DNA of 64,000 nucleotides from NCBI RefSeq assembly GCF_963678635.1, contig NC_087065.1, positions 27,239,254-27,303,253 of the forward strand, in the 5' to 3' direction. Shown here piece after piece: positions 21,603-33,689 of the stretch. The notes beneath the pieces were generated by a model. It did not search any database and was not told where the DNA came from. It saw only the letters and a program-made list of their open reading frames with translations. Source of the stretch: Symsagittifera roscoffensis. Taxonomy: Eukaryota > Xenacoelomorpha > Acoela > Convolutidae. The position numbers and the translations under genes are program-made. Every line of letters starts with the position of its first letter. The stretch's first letter is position 1.

Positions 21603-24600
21603 TTAAGGTTGTTTTTGAAATTCAACTTTCTTTAATATTTTAGATTGTGGGATGAATACTTTATAATTTTTACGTGGTTGATTTCTAAGTCGTGAAGACT
21701 CTCTATGTTCTGATTTGTCGATTTGTTCTTGGGGTATTATTTGTTCTGTCATTTTTCTATTTTTTCTTTCTTTTTGAGATGTATTTTGATCGAGATTTTT
21801 TGTATTGTTTTTTGTGGTGTTTGATTTTGTATTTTGATTTCCGAGGTGAATATCATTTTGTTCCTTTGTTATGTTGTCCGTATGTGGGTCATTTTGAATA
21901 ACTTTTAAACCTGTAAAAGAATATAATTGAGTTAGTTCGCGGAGTGCGTATTCTTTTGGATAATAAGGTAATAGGTTATTTCGGTGTTGAACGATTTCTT
22001 TTTTATCTGAGTCGGTGATTTTATATGTGACATCAGTGGGTTTTGCAATTATTTGGTATGGTCCTTTACAAAGGGGTTGTAACTTTTTTGAAATTCCTTT
22101 TTGAGTATTAAAATTGGGTATTAAAACAAATGTTCCAATTTTTAAATCGGAGGCTGGTGTAAAGCGTGAATTTATTTGTTCATTAATATTTTGCCTTTGT
22201 AACAACTTTTTTGTTACCTTTTGGTAAATTTCATTGTGTTTTTTATCTCTGTTTAAAATCCATTCGGTGTGTGTACCGGAGGCTAATTTAAGAATTTGTG
22301 GGTGATGAAAATGATCTTCATCGTGTGTATGTAATGGTAGGTTATAACAAATTGAGTCTTTATTTGGTTGACAATAATCTTGTGCGTTTTTATGAGAGTT
22401 TGCTGTAAACATTATTGGTTTGCGTGGCTTTTGGTTAAAAACCATTTCATATGGTGACATTCCTAAAGTTGTCGTGATTTGTGAATTATATGCTAAGGGA
22501 AATAGTTTTACATCTGCTGACCATTCGGTATATCTTGTATCATTTCCATTGATGATACATCTGAGATATTCTTGTAATGAACGGTTCATACCTTCGACTA
22601 AGCCGTTTGTCCAAGGTGCGTGAGATGTACGTGGTTTGTGTTTAATGTTATATAAATGACATAGTGTGATGATTTCATTATTTATGAATTCTGTACCGTT
22701 GTCTGTAACTAAAATTTCTGGTAGTCCGAATTTTGCTATCCAGTGTTCATAGAGTGTTGTGTAAGCGTAATAAGCGTTACAATGTGGTACTGGGTTAAGT
22801 GCTACATAATGTGTAAATGCGTCAACAATTACCATAATGTAGGAGTTTCCTTCGGATGAGGGTGAAATTGGTCCTTTGGTATCAAATGAGATACGATGAT
22901 TAAAGTACAAACTTTGTCCTTTAAAATCTTGTTTTTGTGCTATTTGTTTTTGATTTGGGTAAGGTTTATTTAGTTGACATACTATACAGTCATTGCATAG
23001 TACTTTTATCCAAATTGGTGCTTTTGGGAAATAAAAGTTTTGTACAAAATTTGAATATGTTTTTTCTGATCCAGAGTGTCCTTTAATTTTTTGTGTATGT
23101 GAAATATTAAAAGCTATAAGAATCATACTTAAAGGGAGACAGGGAACTGTAGATTCATTTAGTTTGTATTCTAGAAGGTCTGTGTTTTCGTTAATTGTTG
23201 TATTATTGAATTTTCGAAAATATCGGAGGAGTGTTTTGTTTCCTAGAATAGTTGAATCTGCTTTGATAGGTTTAGTTTTATATTTGTGCCATGATTTCAG
23301 TTGTCGAATTACTGGGTCAAGGTTTTGATATTGTTTCAGTGTTGAAATTGTAATTGCTTCTGTTGGGGGGAGAAAAATGTTTTCAATTTCTAATTCAGAT
23401 AAGGGTATTGTGTCAAGTGGGTCATGGAGGTCAAAAACTTGATTTATTGTGTATTTTGAATCGTTTGTTTGTGGTCCTAATAAGTTTATTTTATCAGTTA
23501 AATTTTCTTTTTCAATTAGTGGAAAATGGTCTTTTTTAGGCGGGTGTTGTTTTATTCTTTTTTGTTGGGTGTTATTTTTTATCCATTGTGAATATGGGAT
23601 TGGTTTAAAAGTTGATGTTCCAAGTAGATCAACTTCATAGTGATTATTTTGACAATCTAAATAAAGTGGGAAATGTTGTAAATTATTTATTTGTGATTGT
23701 TCAACGTCAGTTTTTACTGCATATTTGCATTCCAATCGGGGTGATGTTTCATTTTCTGCAAGGTAGAATTTTATGTTTTTGGGTATTTCGACTGTGGTTT
23801 TACGTGTAAGTAATTCAGGTGGCGTATTTCGACTTAAGGTGTCTGGTAATGCAAGATTTTTTCCTGCGGTCCAAACTATATGTAAGTTTGGGAATTTCAT
23901 TAAAATGAGTTGAAATCTATAAACTCGGTGGTTTGGATTAGACTTTTGTGTAAAAAGAAAGATGATTGGTTTATGGTCTGTGAATAGAACTGTGGGATGT
24001 TTTGATCCAAGTATCAGAAATTCATATTCTGTTAGTGTATATATTATGGCTGTACATTCTCTCATTAGAGTTGAGAGTCGTAGCTCTACTTGAGTGAATA
24101 ATCGAGAATTTGCTGATATGAGGTTCATTTTATTTGTACTATTATGTGATTGTAATAATGCTGCGCCGATGCCAAAGTTCGAAGCATCGCACATTGCATA
24201 AAATGGTTGATTTGAATCTGGAATTGTGTTTGAAATTTGTTCAGTTAGAAGTTTTTTAATTTCTTCAAATCGTGCTTGATGTTCTGTATTCCATTCAAAA
24301 TTATTTTGTTGTCTAAGTATGTTATAGAATGGTCGTAGATATAATTGCATTTTATAAACATATTTGCTTAAAAAGTTTAACATTCCAAGGAATTCTTGGA
24401 TTTTCTTTTTATTTGTTGGTGGTTGGAGTTTTTGAATAGCGTCTATACGTGATTTCAATGGAGTGATTGTTTTTCCTTCTATATTATGTCCTAAGAATTT
24501 AACTTTTGTCAAAAAGAAGTGTGATTTATCGGGGGCGGCCTTCAGATTTTCGTTCTGAAGTATTTGGTGATATTGTTCTAAAACATTGAACATTTCCTCT

Positions 24601-27600
24601 TTTGTCTGTGATTGCATAAAAACATCGTCTAAATAGGTGATTGCATTTTTCTTGAGTATTAGTGGTCGAAAAATTTTGCTCATAAAAGCTGAAAATGCTG
24701 CTGGTCCTATGGATATTCCATAGAATAAGCGGTTGAATTCGTATTGTTGGTTTCCAATAACAAATTGTGTTAAGCGTCGTGATTGTTCATCTAATGGCAT
24801 TTGATTATATGCACTATTCATATCGGCGGTGGTAAAGTATTTTCCGTTTATTTTTGTTAAAATAACTTGTATTGGTTCAATGGGCCAATTACACTTTGAT
24901 TCATCTATTAGTGAGTTGAGGTATCTAGCATCGAGAACAATTTTTAATGATTCTCCTTTGGCTAGAATGATAACAGGGTTGATAAATGTGTTGCCTTTTG
25001 GTTGTTCCTCTTTGTTTACTGGTGATATAATGTTGTATTGTTCTAAAATGTCGAGTAATCTGTTCACTTTATCGTGTAAGTGAATTGGTACTTTACTTGC
25101 TCTTTGTTTTTTGAAAACTGCGTCTGGTTTTAATGGGAGATGTAGTGATGAGCTGATTTTGCCAACATCAAATTTGGATGTTGCATAGACTGATGAATAT
25201 TTAATTAGCTGTTTTGCTAGTTTTTCAAATTCGTCTTGTGTTATTTGTGAATGTTGGAAATTAAACATTGTTAAAAATTTCTGTTGACTCTCTATGTAGT
25301 TACTTATGTTGAATGTAGGTTTGAAATATGGGGTTTTTGTGAAATAATCCGTATTTCTGTTTTCGTTACTTATTATACTATTTATAGATAATTCTTCATT
25401 AAGAATTGTGGATTGGCAAATATCTAGTAATTGGAGTATATTATTTACACGATATGCTTTTTCGTGTATTGGTGATATTGTAGCGTTGGTTTCGCAATAG
25501 CCTAAAAGTCCTAAAGGTAATGTTACTTGGTAAGGTGTATTGTTGTATACATGTAAGGAAATAATATCTGAATTCGAGTTTTTCAAATATTTTATTGATG
25601 AGATTGTGATTTTGAAAAATTTATGAATAGGTTTGAATTCAAAATCTGACATATAAAATTCTTGTTTGTTTTGTTTTTTATCATATTGGTGAACTTGCTT
25701 TATTGAAAAATTGTATATGTTTCCTGATAGTGGTTTCAAGTGTTTTCTTTGTTGGTTATATATTGGATAGAATTTTGAAAAGAATGGTGGTTGTTTATTT
25801 AATCTTTGAAAAAATGTTAGGGATGTGTCTTTTGTTTTTGTATATTTATCTTTGATTAATATTTTACTATTCAAGATGTTGATTGTTGGTATATATTTAG
25901 AGATAAATGGTATTCCAATGATATTGTGTTTAATATCAGTGATATGGAATATTTGTTTAAATGGTTTGGTTAAAATTTTGTTTTGCTCCATTGTTCTTGT
26001 GGGGAGAAGAAATAATCGAATTTTTCCGTAGTTTATTAATGTTGATCCTTGTGCTGTTGCTAGTTTGCTGGAGGTTTCAAGAGGTGTTAGCTTTGGGTGT
26101 AAGGTTTTTATTTCATTCCATGTGGGAATGTTTATTATATTTGATTCTGCTCCTGAATCAATTAAAAAATCAATTTCAAGATCTGGTGGTTGAAATTCTT
26201 TGCTTCTTGGACTTTCTAAAAGAAATGGTATTGTCCAAATTTTTTCTTTGGGTTGTTCTTTTTGTATGTTTTGATAGATGTGATTTGTATTCAAGCATTT
26301 TGTTTTTTCGTTCTCATTGGGTTGATTTGTAGTGTTAATTTCATTAGTTTTTTGTGTCGTCGGTGTGGAATGGACGGGTTCAATATAATAATTGTGAAGG
26401 AGTTCTGATTGATTCTCATATATGTGTGATGAAAAAGGTTGTTCATATATAACAGGTTCATAGTCATTTTCGACTTTTATCATATTGATGGAGAGAGTGT
26501 TTTCTGCATCGCTTTCTGAATCTGATGATCCACAGTTTATTTGATTGAGTTGTAACGTATCAGTTACTGTGTCATCAATACCTGGAGGGTCTGATGTTGT
26601 TTCTGGATTAGATTGTACTTGATTAATATGTCTTTGATGTTTAGGTGTACTACTTCTGTGGCGATTATTAGAATTATTATAGTTATTATTATTCCGGTGT
26701 GGTGATTGGGAATAATTTCTATAACGATTATTATAACTTGAATGTCGATTTTGTGAATTATTTCGCGATCTGTTTTGGTAATTATTGTTTGGTCTGTTAT
26801 AGTTTGATCTATTATATGAGTTATTCCTTGATTGATTGTTCGGGTAATTCTGGTTTCGGTTGTTTGAATAACTTCTATTCCGATTATTGGAGTAGTTTCT
26901 ATTCCTATTGTATGATGAATTTCGTGATTGATTGTTTGGGTAGTAATTATTTCTTGATTGGGAATTAGATCTAGAAACAAATCGTTGTGTATTTGAATTT
27001 GATCTGGAATAGTTATTTCGACTATTTGGTCTATTGTAGTGATTTTGTGATGAATTTTGCGTGTTTCTTCGTTCTGGTGATCTTCCTCTATAACTTGAGT
27101 TATATGGTGATTGATTTCTTGTATAATTTGTATTGTTCGGGAGTGGTTTTCCTGAACTGTTGTTGCTGTAGACTGTTTTGTTCGGTAGATTTTGATCTTT
27201 TTTCATGTATTGGTAGAATGATTTATTTGGTTCTTTTTATTTTTGAGGTTTATTTTGATTGTCTTGCTGTTTTTGTCTACATTCAGAAATACTATGTCCG
27301 TATCGTCGGCAATAATTACACCATTTTTTGAAAGATGGTTTGCCTTTAAAGTTTGGGTGTTTTTCGTGAATATTGAGTATTTCAGTGATTTTTTCAACGA
27401 GGTCTGTATCTGATTCCTGTATATTGTTTATATTTGTGGAAGCTGTTTCAATTCTGTTAACGTATTGTAATTTCAGATTTTCCGTTTCTTCGAGTTTCAT
27501 TGTGATTTCTGCTTGTTCTAGTTTGTCTACTAGTTTTCGAAAATCTAAATCGGGTTCTCGAATTGACGAAGGATGGGATGCTCTCTTTTTTATTGCTATT

Positions 27601-29848
27601 TTCCTTAATTGTGGTGTTAAGGTCATCATTAAGATTTCTGTCATCTTTGTGTTTTTATAGTCATGTGTATTTAATGAATATGCTTTTCGAACTAGTGTTT
27701 CGATTCGTACTGCTAATTGCTTGATGGTTTCGTTTGGTAATCTGCGAATTTCATTACATAAAACTGTTTGTTGTTGTTTGTTTCTTTCGGAGTCAAACAT
27801 TTTTGAAAATTCTTGTGTAAACCTTTTCCAATTTGATTTTATTTCTAATGGCAATACTGAAAACCATTTTTGGGCTGCGCCATCTAGAGTTGTTTGTATT
27901 AACGCTGTGCGTCGATGTATCCAGTTTTGATGTAGTGGCGTATTAATTGGTTCAGGTCCTATATTTAAAATCAAATTTGCTGTGACTGCATTTAAATAGT
28001 CTTCTACAGAATATTCAGGGTCTGTTCCTGTGAATACCATTAAAGGTTTATTTGATGTTATTGATGATCCACCCATAAGGTATGGATTCATCGTCATTTG
28101 TAATGATTCTGCTGCATTTGGCATTTGAGAAAAATTTGAAAGTTGATTTCTTGTTATTTCGTGTTGTTGAAGATAATATGGGAGTGGTATTTCATTTTGC
28201 ATTTGTGCTGGTTGGTACGAGTTTGCAATCATTGGGTTTTGTTGCTGAATTGGTTGAAAAGATTGTGTATTAATTGGGTTTTGTTGTTGAATTGGTGTTG
28301 GTTTTGTGTATCTATTGGTTGTGGAGAAAAAATTCTATTATATGTATGTGGTTTCTGTATTCCTTGTCCACGATATTCTTGATTATAGGGTGTAAATATA
28401 TCTGGTTGTAAGAAATCATCATCTGAGGATAAGTAATCCATTTGATAAGATGTTTGTTTTTTATTTTTATTTTGTTGAAAAAATGGATAGTTTTCACTAC
28501 GATCCTGTGGAGGATGTAAATTTGTTTGGAAATTTACTGAATTAGGTGGTGCCATTGGGTTATCCCAGTTTCGAGATCTTGTATAATTACTAAAATTTTT
28601 TCGTGGTTGATAATTTGTTTTTGATGGATGTGTGTAATTATAATTATGGTCTGCAAAGTTGTTTCTAGTGAACGTTTTGCGTGTTTTTGGCGGTATTGTC
28701 ATGGGTCTGTATGTTTGGTAATCCATGTGTGAATATTTTGGGGCAACCGAAGGTTTAACGGTTGATTGTAATGTTACCTGTGTTTGTGAAGGATTTGTAT
28801 TTCTTGGTGTTGTTAAGTTTGGACGTATTGGTGAAATACTTTGTTGTGTAGTTGTTGTGTGTACGATTTCTTCATTTATGAAGTGTGATGGTGTCTGGAT
28901 ATCTTGTTGAGTAAGATTCCTAGTTCCATTGAGGTTTTCATTGTGTATGACTGTAGAGTTTAAACTATTATTTTGCATATCGGGTAAAAATGTATTATAG
29001 TTTAATGGTGTTGCATCAATGGTTAATGGTATTACTCGTACATAATCTCTTACATAAGATATCGTACTTATTGCTTGACTTGAGATTGATTGTGGGAAGT
29101 TTATGGATGCGGGATGAGACCATTCGGGGTCCCAAACATAGTCTGATTGTTCTGTGATGGCAGTATCATCGTTTGAGTTTTGGGGTCTAAAATTTTTTCT
29201 TGCTTGTGAAATTAAATCAATATAATGTGTGAAATAATCTATTATGAACCATGCCAAGATTTTTTGTAAGTCGTGTTTTGTATGTTGTGAAACTTCATCT
29301 TTCGTGAAATTTTCTTTAATTATATTTAGAAAACTAGAGAGTAGTGTGATTTCATGTCGTACTCTTATATGTTTAGATGTTTCTGTCGGTGAGACATTTG
29401 GTATCTGAATTTCGTTTTCTAATATCGAGATATAACTATATATTATCGCAAAAACTTCATTGGTGAATATGGAGTTTGCTCTTTGTGAGTTATGATATTG
29501 GATGCTTTTTATATATTCTGAGAATACTTTTGAGAATTCTAAATCAAGGTCGTCTGTTTGAATTATATATTTACTGTGATTCTGGTTTGGTGAGCTGAAT
29601 TCTATGGAGTAGATTCCGTATTGTTGTGTTAGGTTACATATATCTTTTAGATAGTGATCGATAATTTGTCTTTTGATTTTTACATCTGGGAACTCTGTTT
29701 TACATGGACTGATTCCGGGTTCAAACAAATTTAAGAGTAAATTTTTGCAGAATATATGCTGTCCGCTATCAGTGGTTGCATCTACGATAAAGGGGAAAAT
29801 ATCATCATCATCTGGACTTTCTTCACCTGGGGTGTGCGTTGAGCTCAT
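21603..29848 (-). pseudogene. gag-pol: Gag-Pol polyprotein of E2, one frameshift and one nonsense codon
   Basis: Gag and Pol form a single frame of about 2749 codons, broken here by a 1-base deletion in a Gln/Asn-rich tract near 28300 and by TAA at about 27237-27239 (Tyr codon in E3), between the zinc knuckle and the start of the next Met-led frame at 27206. Landmarks (plus coordinates): CCHC knuckle 27279-27320; Asn/Arg/Ser/Tyr-rich tract about 26650-27180; protease DSG 26151-26159; reverse transcriptase YLDD 24624-24635; integrase DNGTEF 22686-22703; GPYQ near 22060. From Met 27206 the frame is open for 1867 aa, so protease to integrase are intact. No frameshift or stop separates gag from pol in the undamaged frame, unlike most Ty3/gypsy elements. 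Confidence 0.95.
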
Positions 29849-30290
29849 TTTTTCGTTCGATGACTGTTAATATGTAATTATCAATGTGTCTAATTGGTTG
29901 ATTCCAATTGTATAAATGTACTGGTTTGTGTTTATACTGCTTTTTTATTCTTCTTTTTCCTCTTTTTGATGAATTTGAAGTTGTTTCTGAGTCAGAGAAA
30001 TATAATTGATCGTGAATTGGGCAATTTTTATCTATTGATTCTTTTAGTTTATAAAGTTCGTCTAAACTGTTGGTTTCTGATTCTGAAAATGCGTTTCGAT
30101 TTTTTGAAAATCTTTTTCGTGTTATTTGTCTTTGTTTAGTTATTATTTTTCTCTTTAATGTTTGTCGTTTTGTTCTAATGTATCCAACTGTTTGTGTATG
30201 AGGTGTGATTACAAGGTCGTATTTTTTATTATCTATTTCACAATTGTGTAAAACGATTGTTTGTTTATTTCCTAGGTTTTTAAATGACAT
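29823..30290 (-). CDS. ORF0, basic 155-aa protein upstream of gag (E2)
   Basis: Same unknown protein as at 9261-9728, with two Lys/Arg-rich patches around a Ser/Glu/Asp-rich centre. It is identical to the E3 copy at protein level. Its TGA lies 26 bases inside gag. As the first gene of the genomic RNA it is the most accessible frame to ribosomes. Basic, small and leader-proximal, it could be an RNA-binding or regulatory protein; that is inference. Confidence 0.75.
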   Translation of the reverse strand: MSFKNLGNKQTIVLHNCEIDNKKYDLVITPHTQTVGYIRTKRQTLKRKIITKQRQITRKRFSKNRNAFSESETNSLDELYKLKESIDKNCPIHDQLYFSDSETTSNSSKRGKRRIKKQYKHKPVHLYNWNQPIRHIDNYILTVIERKNELNAHPR

Positions 30291-30806
30291 AAGGTTTAGG
30301 ATGACGGATGCAAAAGGTTGTTAAATGATTTCTATTTGCTTAAACTGTTAGTCCTTACGATTTTTTTGTTAGCCTAACCTGGGTCTGTTTGTTCAGGGTT
30401 GGGGAGAAAAGTATATCGATTCCGAAGAATGATTTTATACTTTCTCGTGGATAGTATAAGCTAAGGTGTTAACTTACTTAATCTTACTTAAGGGTAGTGA
30501 TTGTGTTCAGGGTTGGAGAATAGTAAATCGATCCACAAGGTTCAGGTATAATTAGAACGCGAGTAGTTCGTTAGATACTATTTTAAACTTACTAAGTTTA
30601 AGATTTATCCTGGGTCTGGTAAGAGGGGGGATCAAGTGAAGGATGAATAACCGAAGTTCTTCACTGTTTATCCTAATTTGAATGATTAGTTTTGTTCAAA
30701 AATTTCTATTAGTCCTGGGTTTTTAGAAAGGGTTGGATAGTGAATCGACGTTTGAGGTCGTTAGACACTAGTTAAGTGGGTGGGGGAGAACAAAGTTGTT
30801 CTTTTT

Positions 30807-30891
30807 GATCCAAGGATAGGCCTTGATGATCAAGTTTTAAATTTAATTAAATAGAAAATGATTTAAGATCCAAGGATAAGCCTTGATGATC
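30807..30891 (-). repeat. Paired 25-bp hairpin-prone repeats in the leader
   Basis: GATCCAAGGATARGCCTTGA plus TGATC occurs twice with a 60-bp period. Each unit contains CAAGG and CCTTG as inverted arms around a 5-base centre, so the RNA could form two adjacent stem-loops. Present in all three leaders (61908 onward in E3, about 10248 onward in E1). A packaging or dimerisation signal is a reasonable guess. Confidence 0.6.
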
Positions 30892-31512
30892 TGATTTTAA
30901 AATTAAGTGAATTTAAGTTTAAAATGTTTTAAATTTGTGTAAAGAATAGATTTAGTATTTTTATGATATTAGTGAGCTTATGAATGCTGTTATGTTTAGG
31001 CGATGAAGCTGGAACAACAGGATGATTTATAATTACTAACCGTTTATTGTCATGCTACTAATTTTTATTTTTATTTTTCAATAAATATTTTTCAAACATG
31101 TTTTGTATATTACTGCAGAATTTAGGAAAACGATCTGAGATCTTTTTATCAATCGTTATTGTATATTAATAATTTTGTTTAGCGCCTGAAATGATTTTGA
31201 AGATTGACTTCAAAATTTTATGTTTGCAAATGAAAATCTAAATTCATTGCTAGTAGTATTCTAAATACAAAAGTTTGTTCTGGCTTTTGCCGAACTATCA
31301 TATAACTATATGGTAAGTTTCTGCTTTGTCGTATGTCGTCTCTGGTTCGAGGTCTTCTTCCAATTCCGGGTAGTTCTGTTATCGTTCGGAATATCACTCT
31401 GATCTATTGAGTCGTAGAGACATTTCGATTAAATTATTGTCGTATAACATTTTGTAAATGTTTTGTCTAAATTCTATTATTGGTTAATTCTAAGCTATTA
31501 AGGTCTTGTTCG

Positions 31513-31530
31513 AGACTTATGGTCGCACCA
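31513..31530 (-). promoter_or_regulatory. Primer-binding site of E2
   Basis: Minus strand TGGTGCGACCATAAGTCT, two bases after the LTR. It begins with the TGG expected to pair with tRNA CCA; the identity of the tRNA is not resolved. Confidence 0.78.
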
Positions 31531-31532
31531 GA

Positions 31533-31942
31533 TGAGTTAGGACCGATGGGTATAACTCATAGAGTAATTTCGGATAGGGTACACCGTCTGCTCGTCACGC
31601 TATCTTATTTTCGGCCGGATAGATTCGTGCAACTTCTTAGTCTAATACCGATCCTAATCTTACTCTTATACTGTCTAGTCTCAGGTTGTTTAACTAGTCT
31701 CTGCTAGGCTCAATAGATCTAGGGTATACTGGTTTATTGCGGCTGCTGAAGTACTCGGGAGAGTTCAACTAATTTCTAAGTTAAATTCAAATCTCTCTGG
31801 TGCTGAAATTACAAGTAATTTCAGCACTTACAAATAAGTGGATTGTTAGTTAGATGGATCATGATTGGTTAATATTAAATACTTTACATTGGTAAAATAT
31901 CTAATTTATCCAATCATAAAATGTAGTTTAGATCAGGTTCCA
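31533..31942 (-). repeat. 5' LTR of E2, 410 bp
   Basis: Near-identical to 13043-13452 and, by eye, identical to 62634-63043. Bordered on the outside by GTAC. As the 5' LTR it should hold the promoter for the genomic RNA. Confidence 0.95.
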
Positions 31943-33689
31943 GTACGCACTGTATTGGAAACATGCATAGATATAATCATGTTGTCACTGACTCGATACA
32001 ACTTCCGATATTTTTCTAAGAAAAAACTGCCTTCAGGTTAAATAACACATGCCTCCAGTTTTCAAAAAAGCAATGGGAAGAACGAAATTGAACTTAAAAT
32101 TCTAATTCAGCTTGTTTCTTAAAATCTTTAAATATTTACTGTCCTATTTAAAAGAATTAAAAAGTTCCAGCGCGTAGAAAAAACCAAAATGCAAATACCA
32201 TTCAAAAACTTTTCCATACAATGTTTATTTAAATAGAAGTTAATTGTCAGGCGTCTTGGGAATCGACTTCGCATTCAATTTTTTTTTGTTTTGTTTTTTT
32301 TTTCAATTTGCAGGTTGCTCGTTGGATTTTTTTCTGATATGGTTGAGTTTGTGTCAAACCATTTAATTTTTTTTAAAACGCTGTACGAAAAATCAGTGCA
32401 TATCACAACAAGGGTAGCCGGTTACTGTGCAAGTAGCACAGAATGTTCCGACCTCAGTCTTATAAAAATTAGTTTCGTTTTCAAATTAGTGTCGTTTTTT
32501 CTGCATGGTGTGATAAAAAGATCTGAACAAAAAATATAACTTAGGCATATTTGACAGTAATAGTGATGAAGGCCATTCCGAAAACAATTTTTGAAGAAAA
32601 TTGATTAGAAAAACAAAAAAATGAGAAAAAATAAAACTTTTTAAGTTTTTTTGCAGAAATGTTTGCGGAACTTTAGCATTTGTTTACAAAATGGTGACAA
32701 GAAACTCCCCAAACTACACGCTCACACCATATTAGTTCGTAAATAGACCAAAAATCAACAATTTCAAACTGGTTTCTCTCAACCTTGAGAAAAAAATTTT
32801 GAAAACTTTTAATGTCGATCAAATCAGGATCGAAAGGGCTTTAATATGACATATCACTTGAATCATTGCGATAATCATTTGTTGTGCCTGATTTTGCGTG
32901 GAAAAACTAAAATCAATCGACCCATTCTGATAAATATTTGTGATACTTGATTCAGCGTGGTAAACTAAAAGACACAACCCGAAAACAAAGTTCCTCCCCC
33001 TTTTTCCATTGTTAGGAACAATAAAGATCTTCCATCTGTGATTCAGTTTTCATTAAAGCCGCAAAAATAGCCAACAGAGCGTTGGGAAGGAGTCAATGAA
33101 TGCAAGGAAAAAGAATGAAAATTGGCCTGTTTTCTGAAAAAAAAAACATTTTCTTTCAGAACTTTCATTTCAGAGTAAAAGTTATAGGTCCTTACAGCTC
33201 TTTAAATTTTACAAGCAATTCATGATTATAATAATTATCTTAATAAACATAGCAAACAGGCAGTTGGTTGGGAAAGACTCAGAGAAAGCAAATAAGCAGA
33301 AATTTTTTCGAATTTTTCCAGAAAACTTTTAATAGCCTGAAAGCTTTTTTAACTTCTAGAACAATTCACAATTGACAAAGTTTTGTTGAAATGAAATCAA
33401 GTTGAGAAAACTGAATCCACAGACTAGCTTTTTGTTTCGCAAGGAAATCTGATAAGTAAACTCCACTTTCGAAACTAGAAGTTGTTAACGTTTTAAAACC
33501 TTCACACGTTTGCTGTTCGATAGTAGGGTTGGCCTTCCTTTCAAAAAAAAGAAGTTTTTGAGGTGAACTGAAAAAAAAATCATTAATCAAACCGCACAAA
33601 AAGTTTGAACTTGAACATTTTTTGAGACTTTTCCTGAAAAAAAAGGGAAAAAAGTTTCATCGCGACGATGCAAGAGCCTAAAACACGTT
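31943..33689. other. Intron DNA between E2 and the BEL/Pao element
   Basis: AT-rich with many poly-A/T runs. Bases 31943-32899 recur almost exactly at 63044-64000. A degenerate duplication is visible (phrases near 33060 and 33245 sharing AGC-AACAG-G-GTTGGGAA). No gene recognised; the 82-codon frame at 32291-32539 has no coding character. Confidence 0.6.

Larger units (their letters stand above)
30291..31532 (-). other. 5' leader of E2
   Basis: About 1.24 kb between primer-binding site and ORF0. It contains three minus-strand splice-donor-like sequences (GTAAGT with its G at 30592 and at 30477; GTAAGA at 30487), a pair of 25-bp repeats (30807-30831, 30867-30891) and several upstream ATGs. No long frame is present. 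Confidence 0.6.
13043..31942 (-). mobile_element. Giant Ty3/gypsy-type LTR retroelement, copy E2 (complete, 18.9 kb)
   Basis: Complete copy bounded by 410-bp LTRs that differ at one position I could see (t versus a near 13426). It is flanked on both sides by GTAC (13039-13042 and 31943-31946), a 4-bp target duplication. Content in transcription order: 5' LTR, primer site, leader, ORF0, Gag-Pol (broken), TM1, TM2, ORF-X, env, ORF-602, 3' region, 3' LTR. It sits in the same orientation as, and inside an intron of, the ZNF277-like gene. At 18.9 kb it is two to three times the usual length of Ty3/gypsy elements; the extra length is in the 3' cassette, the leader and the 3' region. Confidence 0.96.

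Noticed and set aside
21603-22200. Chromodomain at the integrase C-terminus
   Set aside because: After the GPYQ motif the tail is polar Lys/Asn/Gln-rich and lacks the aromatic cage and fold pattern of a chromodomain.
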